The notes under the pieces are model-generated. The model was not told the DNA's origin and did not search any database. It saw only the letters and a list, made by a program, of their open reading frames with translations. 26,292 nucleotides of DNA from an uncultured bacterium (GTDB taxonomy: Bacteria; Bacillota; Clostridia; Lachnospirales; Lachnospiraceae): positions 1 through 26,292 of the forward strand of contig CAJMQQ010000042.1 in the NCBI GenBank assembly GCA_905215625.1, written 5' to 3'. The translations under genes were made by a program, and so were the position numbers. The first letter of the stretch is position 1; each line of letters begins with the position of its first letter. Below are positions 1 through 7,543 of the stretch, in pieces.

Positions 1-93
1 TATGCCATTTATTTGTGGGAGAAAAAAAGTTCCTATCAGATCCAGACAAATGAAAAGAAAGGTGAACCTAAAAGCGTGATGATTAGGTACTAG
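1..93 (+). CDS. 3' end of an unidentified protein (partial)
   Basis: An open frame runs in from the left edge, encodes 30 residues and stops at TAG (91-93). The visible tail starts with hydrophobic and aromatic residues (YAIYLW) and then becomes lysine-rich and polar. This would fit the cytoplasmic tail of a membrane protein such as a transporter, but that is only a guess from composition. It ends 14 bases before the first ceramidase-like gene on the same strand, so it probably belongs to the same operon. No family can be recognised from so short a piece. Confidence 0.55.
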   Translation, partial: YAIYLWEKKSSYQIQTNEKKGEPKSVMIRY

Positions 94-107
94 CGAGGAA
101 TTACAAA

Positions 108-1358
108 ATGGAAAAAAAGATTTTAAAAGCTGGGGCAGGAAAAGCAGTAATCAATTATCCGGCCGAGTTTTTTCCTCAGGAGAATTTTGGGGGAATCCAT
201 GATGAAATTCATGGAAGGGCACTGCTTTTGGAACAGAAAGAAAAAGTACTGATTCTTTCATTGGAACTTCCTTCTATTCGTCCTAACAGGCTTGTGGAAG
301 AGGTACGAAAGGAGATTGGAGAATACTGGGGATTGAAAATCAATCGGATTTGGTTGTGTGTGACACACAATTTATCTGCTCCTCATGTTCCAACCCAAGA
401 GATAAATCAGGATAAATATGAAATTCATATGAACGCAATAAAAAGTGCGATAAATGAGGCAGTTAAACAGGCGCAGAAGTCTTTAAAACCTGCTAGAGTC
501 GAAGTTTGTATGGGAAGTGCCGATATTAACGTTAACCGGGATATTGAAACTGCTGATGGATGGTGGCAGGGGATTAATCCGGATGGAGATTCTGATAAGT
601 CGGTAATAGCAGTAAAGTTTATAGATGAGAATGATAAATGTATAGGAGCTTTTTTTCATTATGCAGTGAAATCTACAACGCTGGCAGGAGCATTAATGAA
701 AAATGGATTTAGGTATGTAACTGCAGATGTAACGGGAGAAGCCTGCCGATATGCGGAAAATAGATGGAAAGCACCAGTGATGTTTTTTATGGGTGCAGCT
801 GCCGATCAAGAACCAATTAAAAGGGCCGACTATTTTGAAGTGGATAACAATGGAAAACCAAAGCATGTGAATTTGGGTGAGAAAGGTTTTGAATTTGTAA
901 AAGAGCTGGGAGAAATCTTAGGCAGAGAAGTAGCCGGAATTATGGAGAAGGGAAATGAGATAAATATTTCAGAGGTGAAATGTGTTCATTTATCATGGAT
1001 GCTTCAAGGGCAGAAATTCTGGACAGAGGGAAAGCCATATCATCCTGTAAAAGAATATGAATTTATTCCGTCAGAAATGGAGGAATTATCTGTAGAAGTG
1101 TTGATTTTAGGCCCGGTTGTGCTGTTTGGGATGAAGCCAGAATCAACGGCTATAATTGGAAAAAAATTGAGAGAAGAAAATCCAGAGTATATTCCGCTTA
1201 TGATTGCAATGGTAAATGGCGGAAAAGACTATTTATCTGATAAAAGCGCATATCACAGATTGACTTTTGGGGGAACGCATTCTGTATTTGCAGAAGGCGG
1301 AGCAGAATTATTTTTAGAGAAGGCACATGAATTTTTGGAAGAATTGAAGAAAAGCTAG
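108..1358 (+). CDS. Ceramidase N-terminal-domain family protein, paralogue 1 (likely degenerate site)
   Basis: This 416-residue protein belongs to the short neutral/alkaline non-lysosomal ceramidase N-terminal-domain family. It opens with the family's AGAGK start and a GIHDEIHGRALLL segment, and later has NVNRD (about 143-147) and a GAAADQEP loop. True neutral ceramidases are zinc amidases of about 650-780 residues, so the C-terminal domain is absent here. Compared with its two neighbours it has H87-N-L where they have H-x-H, and K188 where they have the histidine of YAVHG. The nucleophile-loop position is E235. A glutamate in the C-terminal part (E345, in MKPES) is kept. Loss of two histidines suggests it either does not bind zinc in the usual way or is a non-catalytic partner. 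No signal peptide is seen, so it is probably cytoplasmic. A GAGG at about 94-98 precedes the ATG. The substrate is unknown. Confidence 0.8.
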   Translation: MEKKILKAGAGKAVINYPAEFFPQENFGGIHDEIHGRALLLEQKEKVLILSLELPSIRPNRLVEEVRKEIGEYWGLKINRIWLCVTHNLSAPHVPTQEINQDKYEIHMNAIKSAINEAVKQAQKSLKPARVEVCMGSADINVNRDIETADGWWQGINPDGDSDKSVIAVKFIDENDKCIGAFFHYAVKSTTLAGALMKNGFRYVTADVTGEACRYAENRWKAPVMFFMGAAADQEPIKRADYFEVDNNGKPKHVNLGEKGFEFVKELGEILGREVAGIMEKGNEINISEVKCVHLSWMLQGQKFWTEGKPYHPVKEYEFIPSEMEELSVEVLILGPVVLFGMKPESTAIIGKKLREENPEYIPLMIAMVNGGKDYLSDKSAYHRLTFGGTHSVFAEGGAELFLEKAHEFLEELKKS

Positions 1359-1385
1359 AATATGCCAAGAAAGGGGAACGAAGCA

Positions 1386-2672
1386 ATGCAATTACACTGT
1401 GGAGCGGGAAAGGCCTGCATTACTCCGGATAGAGAGAGCTTGCCGTATATGTCAGGATTGGGAAAGGCAAAATTTGGAACAATTCACGATGAATTATATG
1501 TAAGGGCACTGCTGTTTGATAACCAGATCACAAGAATGCTTTTTATATCGTTTGATTTGGATAAGGCACCGGATCCGGAAAAGTATATAAAATTGTTGGC
1601 AGAACGGGCACAGATTCCGGAAGAGAATATTCTTATTATTGGGATTCATACCCATACAGCGCCTCTTACGGGTTATCGGCCATATCCGCCAGCCCATGAT
1701 ATTACCAAAAAGCCGAAAGAGGTTCAAAAAGTTGTAAAAGAATATGAAGACCAGATTAAAGAGAAAGTTTTGGAAGCTGTGGATCAGGCTGTAAAAGAGC
1801 TTCGTCCAGTTCGCATGGGAGGCGGGTTTGGCTCTAGCTATATCAATGCCAACCGCTGCCAGAGATATGAATATTTGGATGGCAAGGGAAGAAAAAGAAA
1901 TGAAATGGCGGTAGGATCTAACGGCATAGGGCCAGTAGATCATAAAGTTTTTGTGGCAAAGTTTGAAGATATGCAGGGAAAAGAAGTTGCTTTTTTTATT
2001 AACTATGCTGTTCATGGGACAGTGATGTTTTTGAATAACTGGGGAAATGGTCTTTCGGCAATTAGCGGAGACATAGGAGGAAATACAAGCCAATGCATTG
2101 AAGAACTTTATCCAGGAAGTGTTGCTATGTGGTCTAGTGGAGCGGCAGGAGATATTTGTCCGATTTTTGCAACACAGATGTTTTACCCAGATGAAAAAAA
2201 TGGAAAGCCTATAGAACAGAGAATTCAGACATTGCAAGATTCAGAAATCCTTTTGAATATATTAGTAGGGCGACATACTGCTGATATTCGCAGTGTAATT
2301 GAAACAATTATATGCGAAGAAACAAATATGGATATAGCAGCAGCGGTAGATGTTCAGGATGGAATACGTCTTCACTTAATGCTTCTGGGGAATACAGGGT
2401 TCTTAGGTGTCAATGGAGAATTATATTCCAGCCTGGGAAGTAAAATTTGCGAGTCTGTCCCTATAAAAAATATGGTAGTTGTTAACCATGATTCCAGCCT
2501 TTCATTGCCAAACCCCGGATATATTTATGATGATAACACGATTCAAAGGTGCAAAGAGGCAGATGTAAATCATCTTCCGGGTGCCTCTGATATTCAGAGA
2601 TTAGGAAGAGGGACTGACCTGGTAAAAAGGACAAAAGATTTATACAGTTATATATTGTCACATTATGAGTAA
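1386..2672 (+). CDS. Ceramidase N-terminal-domain family protein, paralogue 2
   Basis: This is a 428-residue member of the same short ceramidase-like family. I start it at the ATG at 1386, not the in-frame ATG at 1362, because AAGGGGA (1371-1377) sits eight bases before 1386. This choice also aligns its histidine motif with paralogue 3 (H88 and H90 in both). Family elements in order are AGKACITP at the N-terminus, the H88-T-H90 motif, INANR, YAVH210G, the loop GAAGDICP with D256 and C258, NGE345, and a C-terminal NPGYIYDD tyrosine segment. These match the expected metal-ligand set (His, His, Glu, Tyr). In neutral ceramidases the GDxSP loop carries the serine nucleophile; here that residue is cysteine. 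It is probably an active zinc hydrolase on an amide or related bond. The substrate is unknown, and no secretion signal is visible. Confidence 0.82.
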   Translation: MQLHCGAGKACITPDRESLPYMSGLGKAKFGTIHDELYVRALLFDNQITRMLFISFDLDKAPDPEKYIKLLAERAQIPEENILIIGIHTHTAPLTGYRPYPPAHDITKKPKEVQKVVKEYEDQIKEKVLEAVDQAVKELRPVRMGGGFGSSYINANRCQRYEYLDGKGRKRNEMAVGSNGIGPVDHKVFVAKFEDMQGKEVAFFINYAVHGTVMFLNNWGNGLSAISGDIGGNTSQCIEELYPGSVAMWSSGAAGDICPIFATQMFYPDEKNGKPIEQRIQTLQDSEILLNILVGRHTADIRSVIETIICEETNMDIAAAVDVQDGIRLHLMLLGNTGFLGVNGELYSSLGSKICESVPIKNMVVVNHDSSLSLPNPGYIYDDNTIQRCKEADVNHLPGASDIQRLGRGTDLVKRTKDLYSYILSHYE

Positions 2673-2685
2673 AAGGAGAAGCATA

Positions 2686-4008
2686 ATGGGAAAGTTATAT
2701 GCAGGAGCAGGGAAAAAGAAAATAACACCTCCGGCAGATATGATGCCCGGATATTTTCATGGAAAAATTATTTTTGAGGGGGTATACCAGGACATTTATG
2801 TAAGAGCACTGGTATTTGATAATGGTGTACGCCGTATGGCATTCCTGACGTATGAAACAGGAGACATGGGAAGAGTAGAAGAATTGAGAGAGGCTTTAAA
2901 ACAGGAATGTGGATTAGAACCGGAGAATATTATGTTTGCTGCTGCCCATAGCCATGAGTCTCCTACGATTGCAAGCACCCATAAGGGAGTAAAAAACATT
3001 CCGGAGAAAAAGGCATGGGTTTTAAAATACGGCGATTATGTAATTAATCAGTCAGTAGTATGTGTAAAAGAGGCAATAGAAAGAATGCGGCCGGCAAAAT
3101 ATTCTGTAGGAATGGGAAAGAGTTTTATCAATGTAAACAGAGATCAGTTGTTTGAAAATGGCTTATGGGCACAGGGGAGAGATTTCGAAGGGCCTTCTGA
3201 TAAAACGTTAGCTGTTTTAAAATTTACAGATGAAGAGGGGGCCATTATTGGAGCGTTGGTTAATTATGCAGTTCATGGAACTGTTTGCTATATGGGAATG
3301 GATAAAGAACAGAAGAAGTTTTTGATAGCAGGAGACTTGCCTGGGATGATCAGCGGCTATCTGGAAGAAAGATATAAGGCTCAGGAGGCAATCTTTTTAT
3401 GGACGAGTGGAGCTGCGGGAAACCAAAATCCGATTTTTGTAGGGCAGAATCAAAGATATGAGCATGACAAGAGTCATAATCCAGATTTCACAGTAGGATA
3501 TGATATTTGGTCTATTTGCCAGCATCTAGCACAGACTCAGGCTGTGGATGTAATCGGGGTTTTAGAAAAGATGGGACAGGGAAAAGAAAAAATGTATATT
3601 TCCGTAGTGGATCGAACAATTCTTCTTCCTGGACAGGAAATCCGTTACCCAAAAGAAGAGCAAATTGCGGTTATGGACAGGGCAAACCGTCCGTTTAACG
3701 GTATTATTGAGGATGGCGAACCGGTAGAACTGGAAATGAAATTGATAACGATAGATGATTATGCGTTTTTTTGTTTGAATGGAGAATTGGACTGTGGTAC
3801 GGGAATGAGGTTAAAAGAGGTCTCTCCTTTAAAAAATACAATTATTATTACCCATACAGGAGAAAGAGCCGGATATATGCCGGATAAAGAAGGGTACGAG
3901 AAAAGGACACAGGAATTTTATGCTTCACAGGTAAAAGATGGATGTACGGAAGAATATTTAATTCCAGCGGCTTTGGAGATGTTTGAGTCCAGATTCGGAG
4001 AGGAGTAA
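2686..4008 (+). CDS. Ceramidase N-terminal-domain family protein, paralogue 3
   Basis: This is the third tandem paralogue, 440 residues when started at the ATG at 2686, which follows AAAGGAGA (2670-2677). An earlier in-frame ATG at 2665 overlaps the stop of the previous gene and has no good ribosome binding site. Recognisable elements are AGAGKKKITPP, H88-S-H90, INVNRD, YAVH197G, the loop GAAGNQNP (N246, N248), NGE367 and a GERAGYMPD tyrosine segment. The metal-ligand pattern is kept. In the loop both the aspartate and the serine of the ceramidase GDxSP motif are asparagine. It resembles paralogue 1 more than paralogue 2 around NVNRD and WAQG/WWQG. Its last codons supply the ribosome binding site (GGAGAGGAG) for the MATE gene two bases downstream, so the two are translationally coupled. 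Confidence 0.82.
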   Translation: MGKLYAGAGKKKITPPADMMPGYFHGKIIFEGVYQDIYVRALVFDNGVRRMAFLTYETGDMGRVEELREALKQECGLEPENIMFAAAHSHESPTIASTHKGVKNIPEKKAWVLKYGDYVINQSVVCVKEAIERMRPAKYSVGMGKSFINVNRDQLFENGLWAQGRDFEGPSDKTLAVLKFTDEEGAIIGALVNYAVHGTVCYMGMDKEQKKFLIAGDLPGMISGYLEERYKAQEAIFLWTSGAAGNQNPIFVGQNQRYEHDKSHNPDFTVGYDIWSICQHLAQTQAVDVIGVLEKMGQGKEKMYISVVDRTILLPGQEIRYPKEEQIAVMDRANRPFNGIIEDGEPVELEMKLITIDDYAFFCLNGELDCGTGMRLKEVSPLKNTIIITHTGERAGYMPDKEGYEKRTQEFYASQVKDGCTEEYLIPAALEMFESRFGEE

Positions 4009-4010
4009 CA

Positions 4011-5408
4011 ATGAACAATGTTGCCGTAACAAAGAAAAAAAAGGTGGGATTAGATTTAACAGAAGGCTCTGTTATGAGAGGTTTGGTAATATTTGCCATT
4101 CCCATTATTCTGGCAAATCTGATTCAGCAGTTATATTCTTTGGTAGATTTGATTGTGATCGGTCAGTTTATGGGAAGCAACGGAACTGTGGGGGTTTCTA
4201 CAGGAGGAGAAGTCGCGGATATGCTGACACCGGTTGCAACAGCATTTGGTACAGCAGGGCAGATTTACATATCTCAGTTAATTGGCGCGAAAGATCATAA
4301 AAAGCTGCGCAGTGCTATTGGAACATTAGTTTCCACTATGATGACGATGGCAGTAATCCTTATGGCAGTTTCTTTGATATTTTGTGTTCCGCTTTTACGA
4401 ATCATTAACTGTCCAGAGAAAGCTTTCCGGGAAGCGGAAATATACATGATCATTACCAGTCTGGGGATGCCGTTTATTTTTGGGTATAATGCAATTTGCG
4501 GAATCCTAAGGGGACTGGGAGAATCTAAACGCCCTATGTTGTTTATTATTGTAGCGGCAGTAGTAAATATTGTATTGGATGTACTCCTGGTAGCAGTATT
4601 TCACATGGATGTAGCTGGAACAGCTATTGCTACGGTCGTTTCACAAGCAACATCTTGTATAGCAGCATTTTGTTTTATGTACCAGTGGCGGGAACAATTT
4701 GACTTGGAATTGAAAGCGTCCTGTTTTAAACCGGATAAAGAAGCGGTAAGAGTAATTATGTCATTAGGAATTCCGCAGGCTATGCGGAGTATGCTGGTTC
4801 GGGTATCAATGCTTTGGGTAAATGCAAGCGTAAACTCCTATGGACTGACGGTTTCTGCAACGAACAGTGTGGGAAATAAACTGCAAAAGTTCTTGGAAGT
4901 GTATTGTACAGGATTTTCTCAGGCGTCCGCAGCTATGGTTGGGCAAAATTTGGGAGCCAGAGAACACGAACGTGCAAAAAAAACGGTGTTGTATTCTTTC
5001 TATATCTGTACAGCATTAGCAACGATTGTTTCGGTGATATGCTATTTTTGGCCTAATCAGGTATTTGGAATATTTACAAAAGAAGCAGAAGTACTGGAGA
5101 TGGGAGCGGTTTACCTAAAGATTATGATAGTGCATTTCTTTTTCTCAGCCCTGACAAGCTGTTATCAGTCTATGATTATCGGCTGCGGATATTCATCTAT
5201 GAATTTTGTAATTGGAATTTTAGATGGCGTTATCTGTAAAATAGGTCTGAGCTTATTCTTTGCTACAGCAATGGGGATGGGAGCATATGGTTATTTCTGG
5301 GGAACGGCTCTTTCCAGGGTTTTGCCAGGAATCATCTGCGTAGCATATTTCTATAGTGGAAAGTGGAAAGAAAGACATCTTTTAACAGAAACTAAATCAG
5401 AAAAATGA
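4011..5408 (+). CDS. MATE family efflux transporter
   Basis: This 465-residue, highly hydrophobic protein has the usual length and about twelve membrane segments of a MATE (multi-antimicrobial extrusion) transporter. The N-terminal half opens with GSVMRGLVIFAIPIILANLI and LYSLVDLIVIGQ. The second half repeats the fold with GIPQAMRSMLVRVSM and a GFSQASAAMVGQNLGARE motif, both typical of the family. MATE proteins export organic compounds in exchange for Na+ or H+ across the cytoplasmic membrane. The start lies two bases after the third ceramidase-like gene and uses a ribosome binding site inside that gene. Placement in this operon suggests it moves a substrate or product of the neighbouring enzymes, though the direction and compound cannot be read from the sequence. 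Confidence 0.92.
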   Translation: MNNVAVTKKKKVGLDLTEGSVMRGLVIFAIPIILANLIQQLYSLVDLIVIGQFMGSNGTVGVSTGGEVADMLTPVATAFGTAGQIYISQLIGAKDHKKLRSAIGTLVSTMMTMAVILMAVSLIFCVPLLRIINCPEKAFREAEIYMIITSLGMPFIFGYNAICGILRGLGESKRPMLFIIVAAVVNIVLDVLLVAVFHMDVAGTAIATVVSQATSCIAAFCFMYQWREQFDLELKASCFKPDKEAVRVIMSLGIPQAMRSMLVRVSMLWVNASVNSYGLTVSATNSVGNKLQKFLEVYCTGFSQASAAMVGQNLGAREHERAKKTVLYSFYICTALATIVSVICYFWPNQVFGIFTKEAEVLEMGAVYLKIMIVHFFFSALTSCYQSMIIGCGYSSMNFVIGILDGVICKIGLSLFFATAMGMGAYGYFWGTALSRVLPGIICVAYFYSGKWKERHLLTETKSEK

Positions 5409-5418
5409 GGATATGTAA

Positions 5419-6426
5419 ATGAAAAAAGTAAAAATAGCGATGATAAGCAAATGGTTTGTTCATGTAGAGCGTTTTACCAAATTGCTAAAAGAATATGAAG
5501 AAAGCGAAATCGTAGCAGTATGGGATTATGACGTAAAAAGAGGAAAAGAATTCGCAGAAGAAATAGAGTGTCCTTTTGTAGAAGATTACGAAGAACTTTT
5601 AAAGAATCCTGAAATTGATGGATTTGTAATTATGGCTCCAGTTACCATGCATGAGGAGTTGATTATTAAAGCGGTAAAAGCAGGAAAACATATCTTTACG
5701 GAGAAACCATTATCGGTGTCCAGAGAAAGTGCTTATCGGATTCGACAGGCAGTAAAGGAGAGCGGCGTAAAATTTATCATGTCGGATCCTATAGTAAAGC
5801 CGGCGTTGATCCAAGTGAAACAAATGATAGATGAAGGGGTTGTTGGAAAAATAACAAATGTCAGAATTCGCAATACATCCTGCGCGAATATTGGTAAACC
5901 GGATCATTGGGCATTGTCCCATACTTCAGAAGAAATGGGAGGCGGAGATCTAATTGATTTGGGACACCATACAATTCATATTTTGCTTTATCTTTTAGGA
6001 AAGGCTAAACAGGTGCATGCATCTTTAACAAGTTTTAGCGAAAAAGCTAAGAATGAGAAGTTTGAAGATAATGCGGTTGCTGTCTATCAGTTTGCAAATG
6101 GAGTAATAGGAATTGCAGAAACCGGAAGTCTTTCAATAGGAAGTTCTTATGAACTAAGCGTTTATGGAGATAAAGGTTGTATTTATAGTACAAAAAGCCA
6201 TGTTAAATATTGCAAAGAGGATGGAAAATGGATAGAGATTAGAGATGAAGAACTTCCACAGGGCTATCCGTACATTTTGAAATACTGGCTTTTAGGAATA
6301 CTGGAAAATTATGAATACGAGCAGTACGGAATTGAGGATTCTGTTATTTGCCTGGAAATGATTATGGCAGCATATGAAGCGGCAAAAAAAGAAACAGAAG
6401 TTTTTTATAGAAAACAAGATACTTAA
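5419..6426 (+). CDS. Gfo/Idh/MocA family oxidoreductase
   Basis: This 335-residue protein has the length and two-domain layout of NAD(P)-dependent Gfo/Idh/MocA dehydrogenases, which usually oxidise or reduce sugars, inositols and related polyols. The family's EKP motif is present (E95-K96-P97, in HIFTEKPLSVS), as is the catalytic region D180-LGHH (H183, H184). The acidic residue at the end of the second strand is present in VAVWDYD. The usual glycine-rich GxGxxG turn near the N-terminus is absent: the first strand runs into MISKWFVHVERF. This may mark a particular subfamily rather than loss of function, since the other motifs are intact. It is the last gene of the operon, ten bases after the MATE gene, and is followed at once by a terminator. 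Confidence 0.88.
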   Translation: MKKVKIAMISKWFVHVERFTKLLKEYEESEIVAVWDYDVKRGKEFAEEIECPFVEDYEELLKNPEIDGFVIMAPVTMHEELIIKAVKAGKHIFTEKPLSVSRESAYRIRQAVKESGVKFIMSDPIVKPALIQVKQMIDEGVVGKITNVRIRNTSCANIGKPDHWALSHTSEEMGGGDLIDLGHHTIHILLYLLGKAKQVHASLTSFSEKAKNEKFEDNAVAVYQFANGVIGIAETGSLSIGSSYELSVYGDKGCIYSTKSHVKYCKEDGKWIEIRDEELPQGYPYILKYWLLGILENYEYEQYGIEDSVICLEMIMAAYEAAKKETEVFYRKQDT

Positions 6427-6430
6427 AAAC

Positions 6431-6476
6431 CCCCCGCAGTCTCTGGAAATTACTATCCAAATACTGCGGGGGTTTC
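6431..6476. terminator. Bidirectional intrinsic terminator
   Basis: A 10-bp perfect stem, CCCCCGCAGT (6431-6440) with ACTGCGGGGG (6463-6472), encloses a 22-base loop. It is followed by TTT on the plus strand and by a run of A residues upstream that becomes U-rich on the minus strand. It lies exactly between the convergent oxidoreductase and hpf genes and can serve both. Confidence 0.8.
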
Positions 6477-6480
6477 TGTA

Positions 6481-7011
6481 TCAGAATTCGGGCTCGATCA
6501 GTCCGTATGTATTACCTTTTCTCTTATAAACAACATTGACTTCATCGGTATCTGCATTGAGGAATACGTAGAAGTTGTGGCCAAGGAGTTCCATCTGGAA
6601 GCAGGCTTCCTCTGGATCCATTGGCTTCATGCCAAACCGTTTGGTCTTTACGATTTTAATCTCATCTTCGTAAGGAGCAGGCTCTTCTTCTAAGAACTGG
6701 GCAGAAAATGCGGCTGCCGCCTGCTTGCGGTCGATTAATTTGTTCTTATATTTTTTGAGCTGCCGCTCGATAACCTCCTCTACTAAATCAATGGAAACGT
6801 ACATATCGCTGCTGGATTCTTCTGCACGGATAATCGTTCCCTTTACTGGAATTGTAACCTCGATGTTCTGGCGCTCTTTCTGCACGCTTAATGTAACAGT
6901 AACCTCGGTGTCGGGATTGAAGTAGCGATCCAGCTTGCCGATTTTGTCTTCTACGGCACGTTTTAAAGCGGGAGTAACCTCAATATTTCTTCCTGTAATT
7001 GTAAAACGCAT
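6481..7011 (-). CDS. hpf: Ribosome hibernation promoting factor, long form
   Basis: This 176-residue protein is the long form of HPF. An N-terminal RaiA/YfiA fold (MRFTITGRNIEVTPAL, DKIGKLDRYF) is joined by a linker to the conserved C-terminal domain (IVKTKRFGMKPMDPEEA, MELLGHNFYVF, YGLIEPEF). In Firmicutes the long form binds the 30S subunit and its C-terminal domain pairs two 70S ribosomes into inactive 100S dimers in stationary phase or stress. I prefer the ATG whose first base is 7011 over the one at 7017, because AAGGAG lies nine bases before the inner ATG but only three before the outer one. It is transcribed away from secA from its own promoter. In Bacillus subtilis the corresponding gene lies upstream of secA on the same strand, so the opposite orientation here is worth noting. 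Confidence 0.95.
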   Translation of the reverse strand: MRFTITGRNIEVTPALKRAVEDKIGKLDRYFNPDTEVTVTLSVQKERQNIEVTIPVKGTIIRAEESSSDMYVSIDLVEEVIERQLKKYKNKLIDRKQAAAAFSAQFLEEEPAPYEDEIKIVKTKRFGMKPMDPEEACFQMELLGHNFYVFLNADTDEVNVVYKRKGNTYGLIEPEF

Positions 7012-7043
7012 TAACATCAGCTCCTTTTTCTTGGGATGTAATT

Positions 7044-7072
7044 AGTATACCACGCTTAGAGGGAAAACTCAA
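7044..7072 (-). promoter_or_regulatory. hpf promoter
   Basis: Read on the minus strand, TTGAGT (-35, bases 7072-7067) and TATACT (-10, bases 7049-7044) are separated by exactly 17 bases. Transcription would start some 25 bases before the hpf ribosome binding site. The match to a sigma-A promoter is good. Stress-sigma control, known for hpf elsewhere, is not evident here. Confidence 0.75.
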
Positions 7073-7084
7073 CAAAAAAACACG

Positions 7085-7100
7085 AATTGTCTCGACAATT
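7085..7100. repeat. 7-bp inverted repeat upstream of hpf promoter
   Basis: AATTGTC and GACAATT flank a two-base centre, forming a 16-base near-perfect dyad about 13 bases upstream of the hpf -35 element. Size and position suit an operator or activator site. No regulator can be named. Confidence 0.45.
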
Positions 7101-7289
7101 TATCTGAAAAAAATATAAATTTTCTTTTTAAATAAGGAAGAAAAGTATTGCAAAACTACTTATTCCGGTCTGAAAAAGTCAAGAGGATTTACGGGAAAAC
7201 TTGCAGAAACTGATAAGTTTGTGATAAATAGATAAAAAAACAGCAGACTTATGTTTTTTTACAAGAACAGACAAAAAGGGGAAAAATAT

Positions 7290-7404
7290 TGTGGATAATG
7301 TGGATAACTTGGTGTATAACTCCTTTTTGTCGTAAAAACGGCCTTTTATTCAGGAAAAAAATGTCTATAAAATGTGTATAACCAGATGTGGAAAATGTGG
7401 ATAA
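7290..7404 (-). promoter_or_regulatory. Cluster of DnaA-box-like 9-mers
   Basis: TGTGGATAA, the reverse complement of the DnaA box TTATCCACA, occurs at 7290-7298, 7299-7307 and 7396-7404. TGTGTATAA, a match to TTATNCACA, occurs at 7373-7381. One-mismatch copies lie at 7311-7319, 7362-7370 and 7387-7395. All seven point the same way. The first two are directly adjacent. An AT-rich stretch lies on the hpf side (7103-7145). The boxes are seen directly; binding by DnaA is inferred. The window contains no dnaA, dnaN or rpmH, so this is better viewed as a DnaA-binding regulatory or titration site than as the chromosome origin. Confidence 0.65.
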
Positions 7405-7420
7405 CTAAAAAAACGAACAT

Positions 7421-7438
7421 ACATTTTGTACACAATGT
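7421..7438. repeat. 18-base dyad upstream of secA promoter
   Basis: ACATTTTGT and ACACAATGT form a dyad in which eight of nine pairs match, with no spacer. It lies 60 bases upstream of the secA -35 element and next to the DnaA-box cluster. It could be a protein-binding site; no factor is recognised. Confidence 0.35.
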
Positions 7439-7497
7439 CCAGTTAACCATAATGACGTTAATTTTATGTAACAAGATGTAAATTTTTTATGAACTCG

Positions 7498-7526
7498 TTG
7501 AATAAAACTCCGGTTGGTGTTACAAT
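7498..7526 (+). promoter_or_regulatory. secA promoter
   Basis: TTGAAT (7498-7503) and TACAAT (7521-7526) have a 17-base spacer. The predicted start is near 7533, which gives a leader of about 70 bases before secA. Confidence 0.75.
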
Positions 7527-7543
7527 AAATAAGATTATACCTA

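Noticed and set aside
1494..2237. 247-residue open frame on the minus strand inside ceramidase-like paralogue 2
   Set aside because: It lies wholly opposite a well-supported gene, has no ribosome binding site and no recognisable domain; its composition is what the reverse strand of an AT-rich gene gives.
7290..7404. Chromosome replication origin (oriC)
   Set aside because: The DnaA boxes are real, but no dnaA, dnaN, recF, gyrB or rpmH is present and hpf-secA is not a usual origin neighbourhood. Kept as a DnaA-box cluster only.
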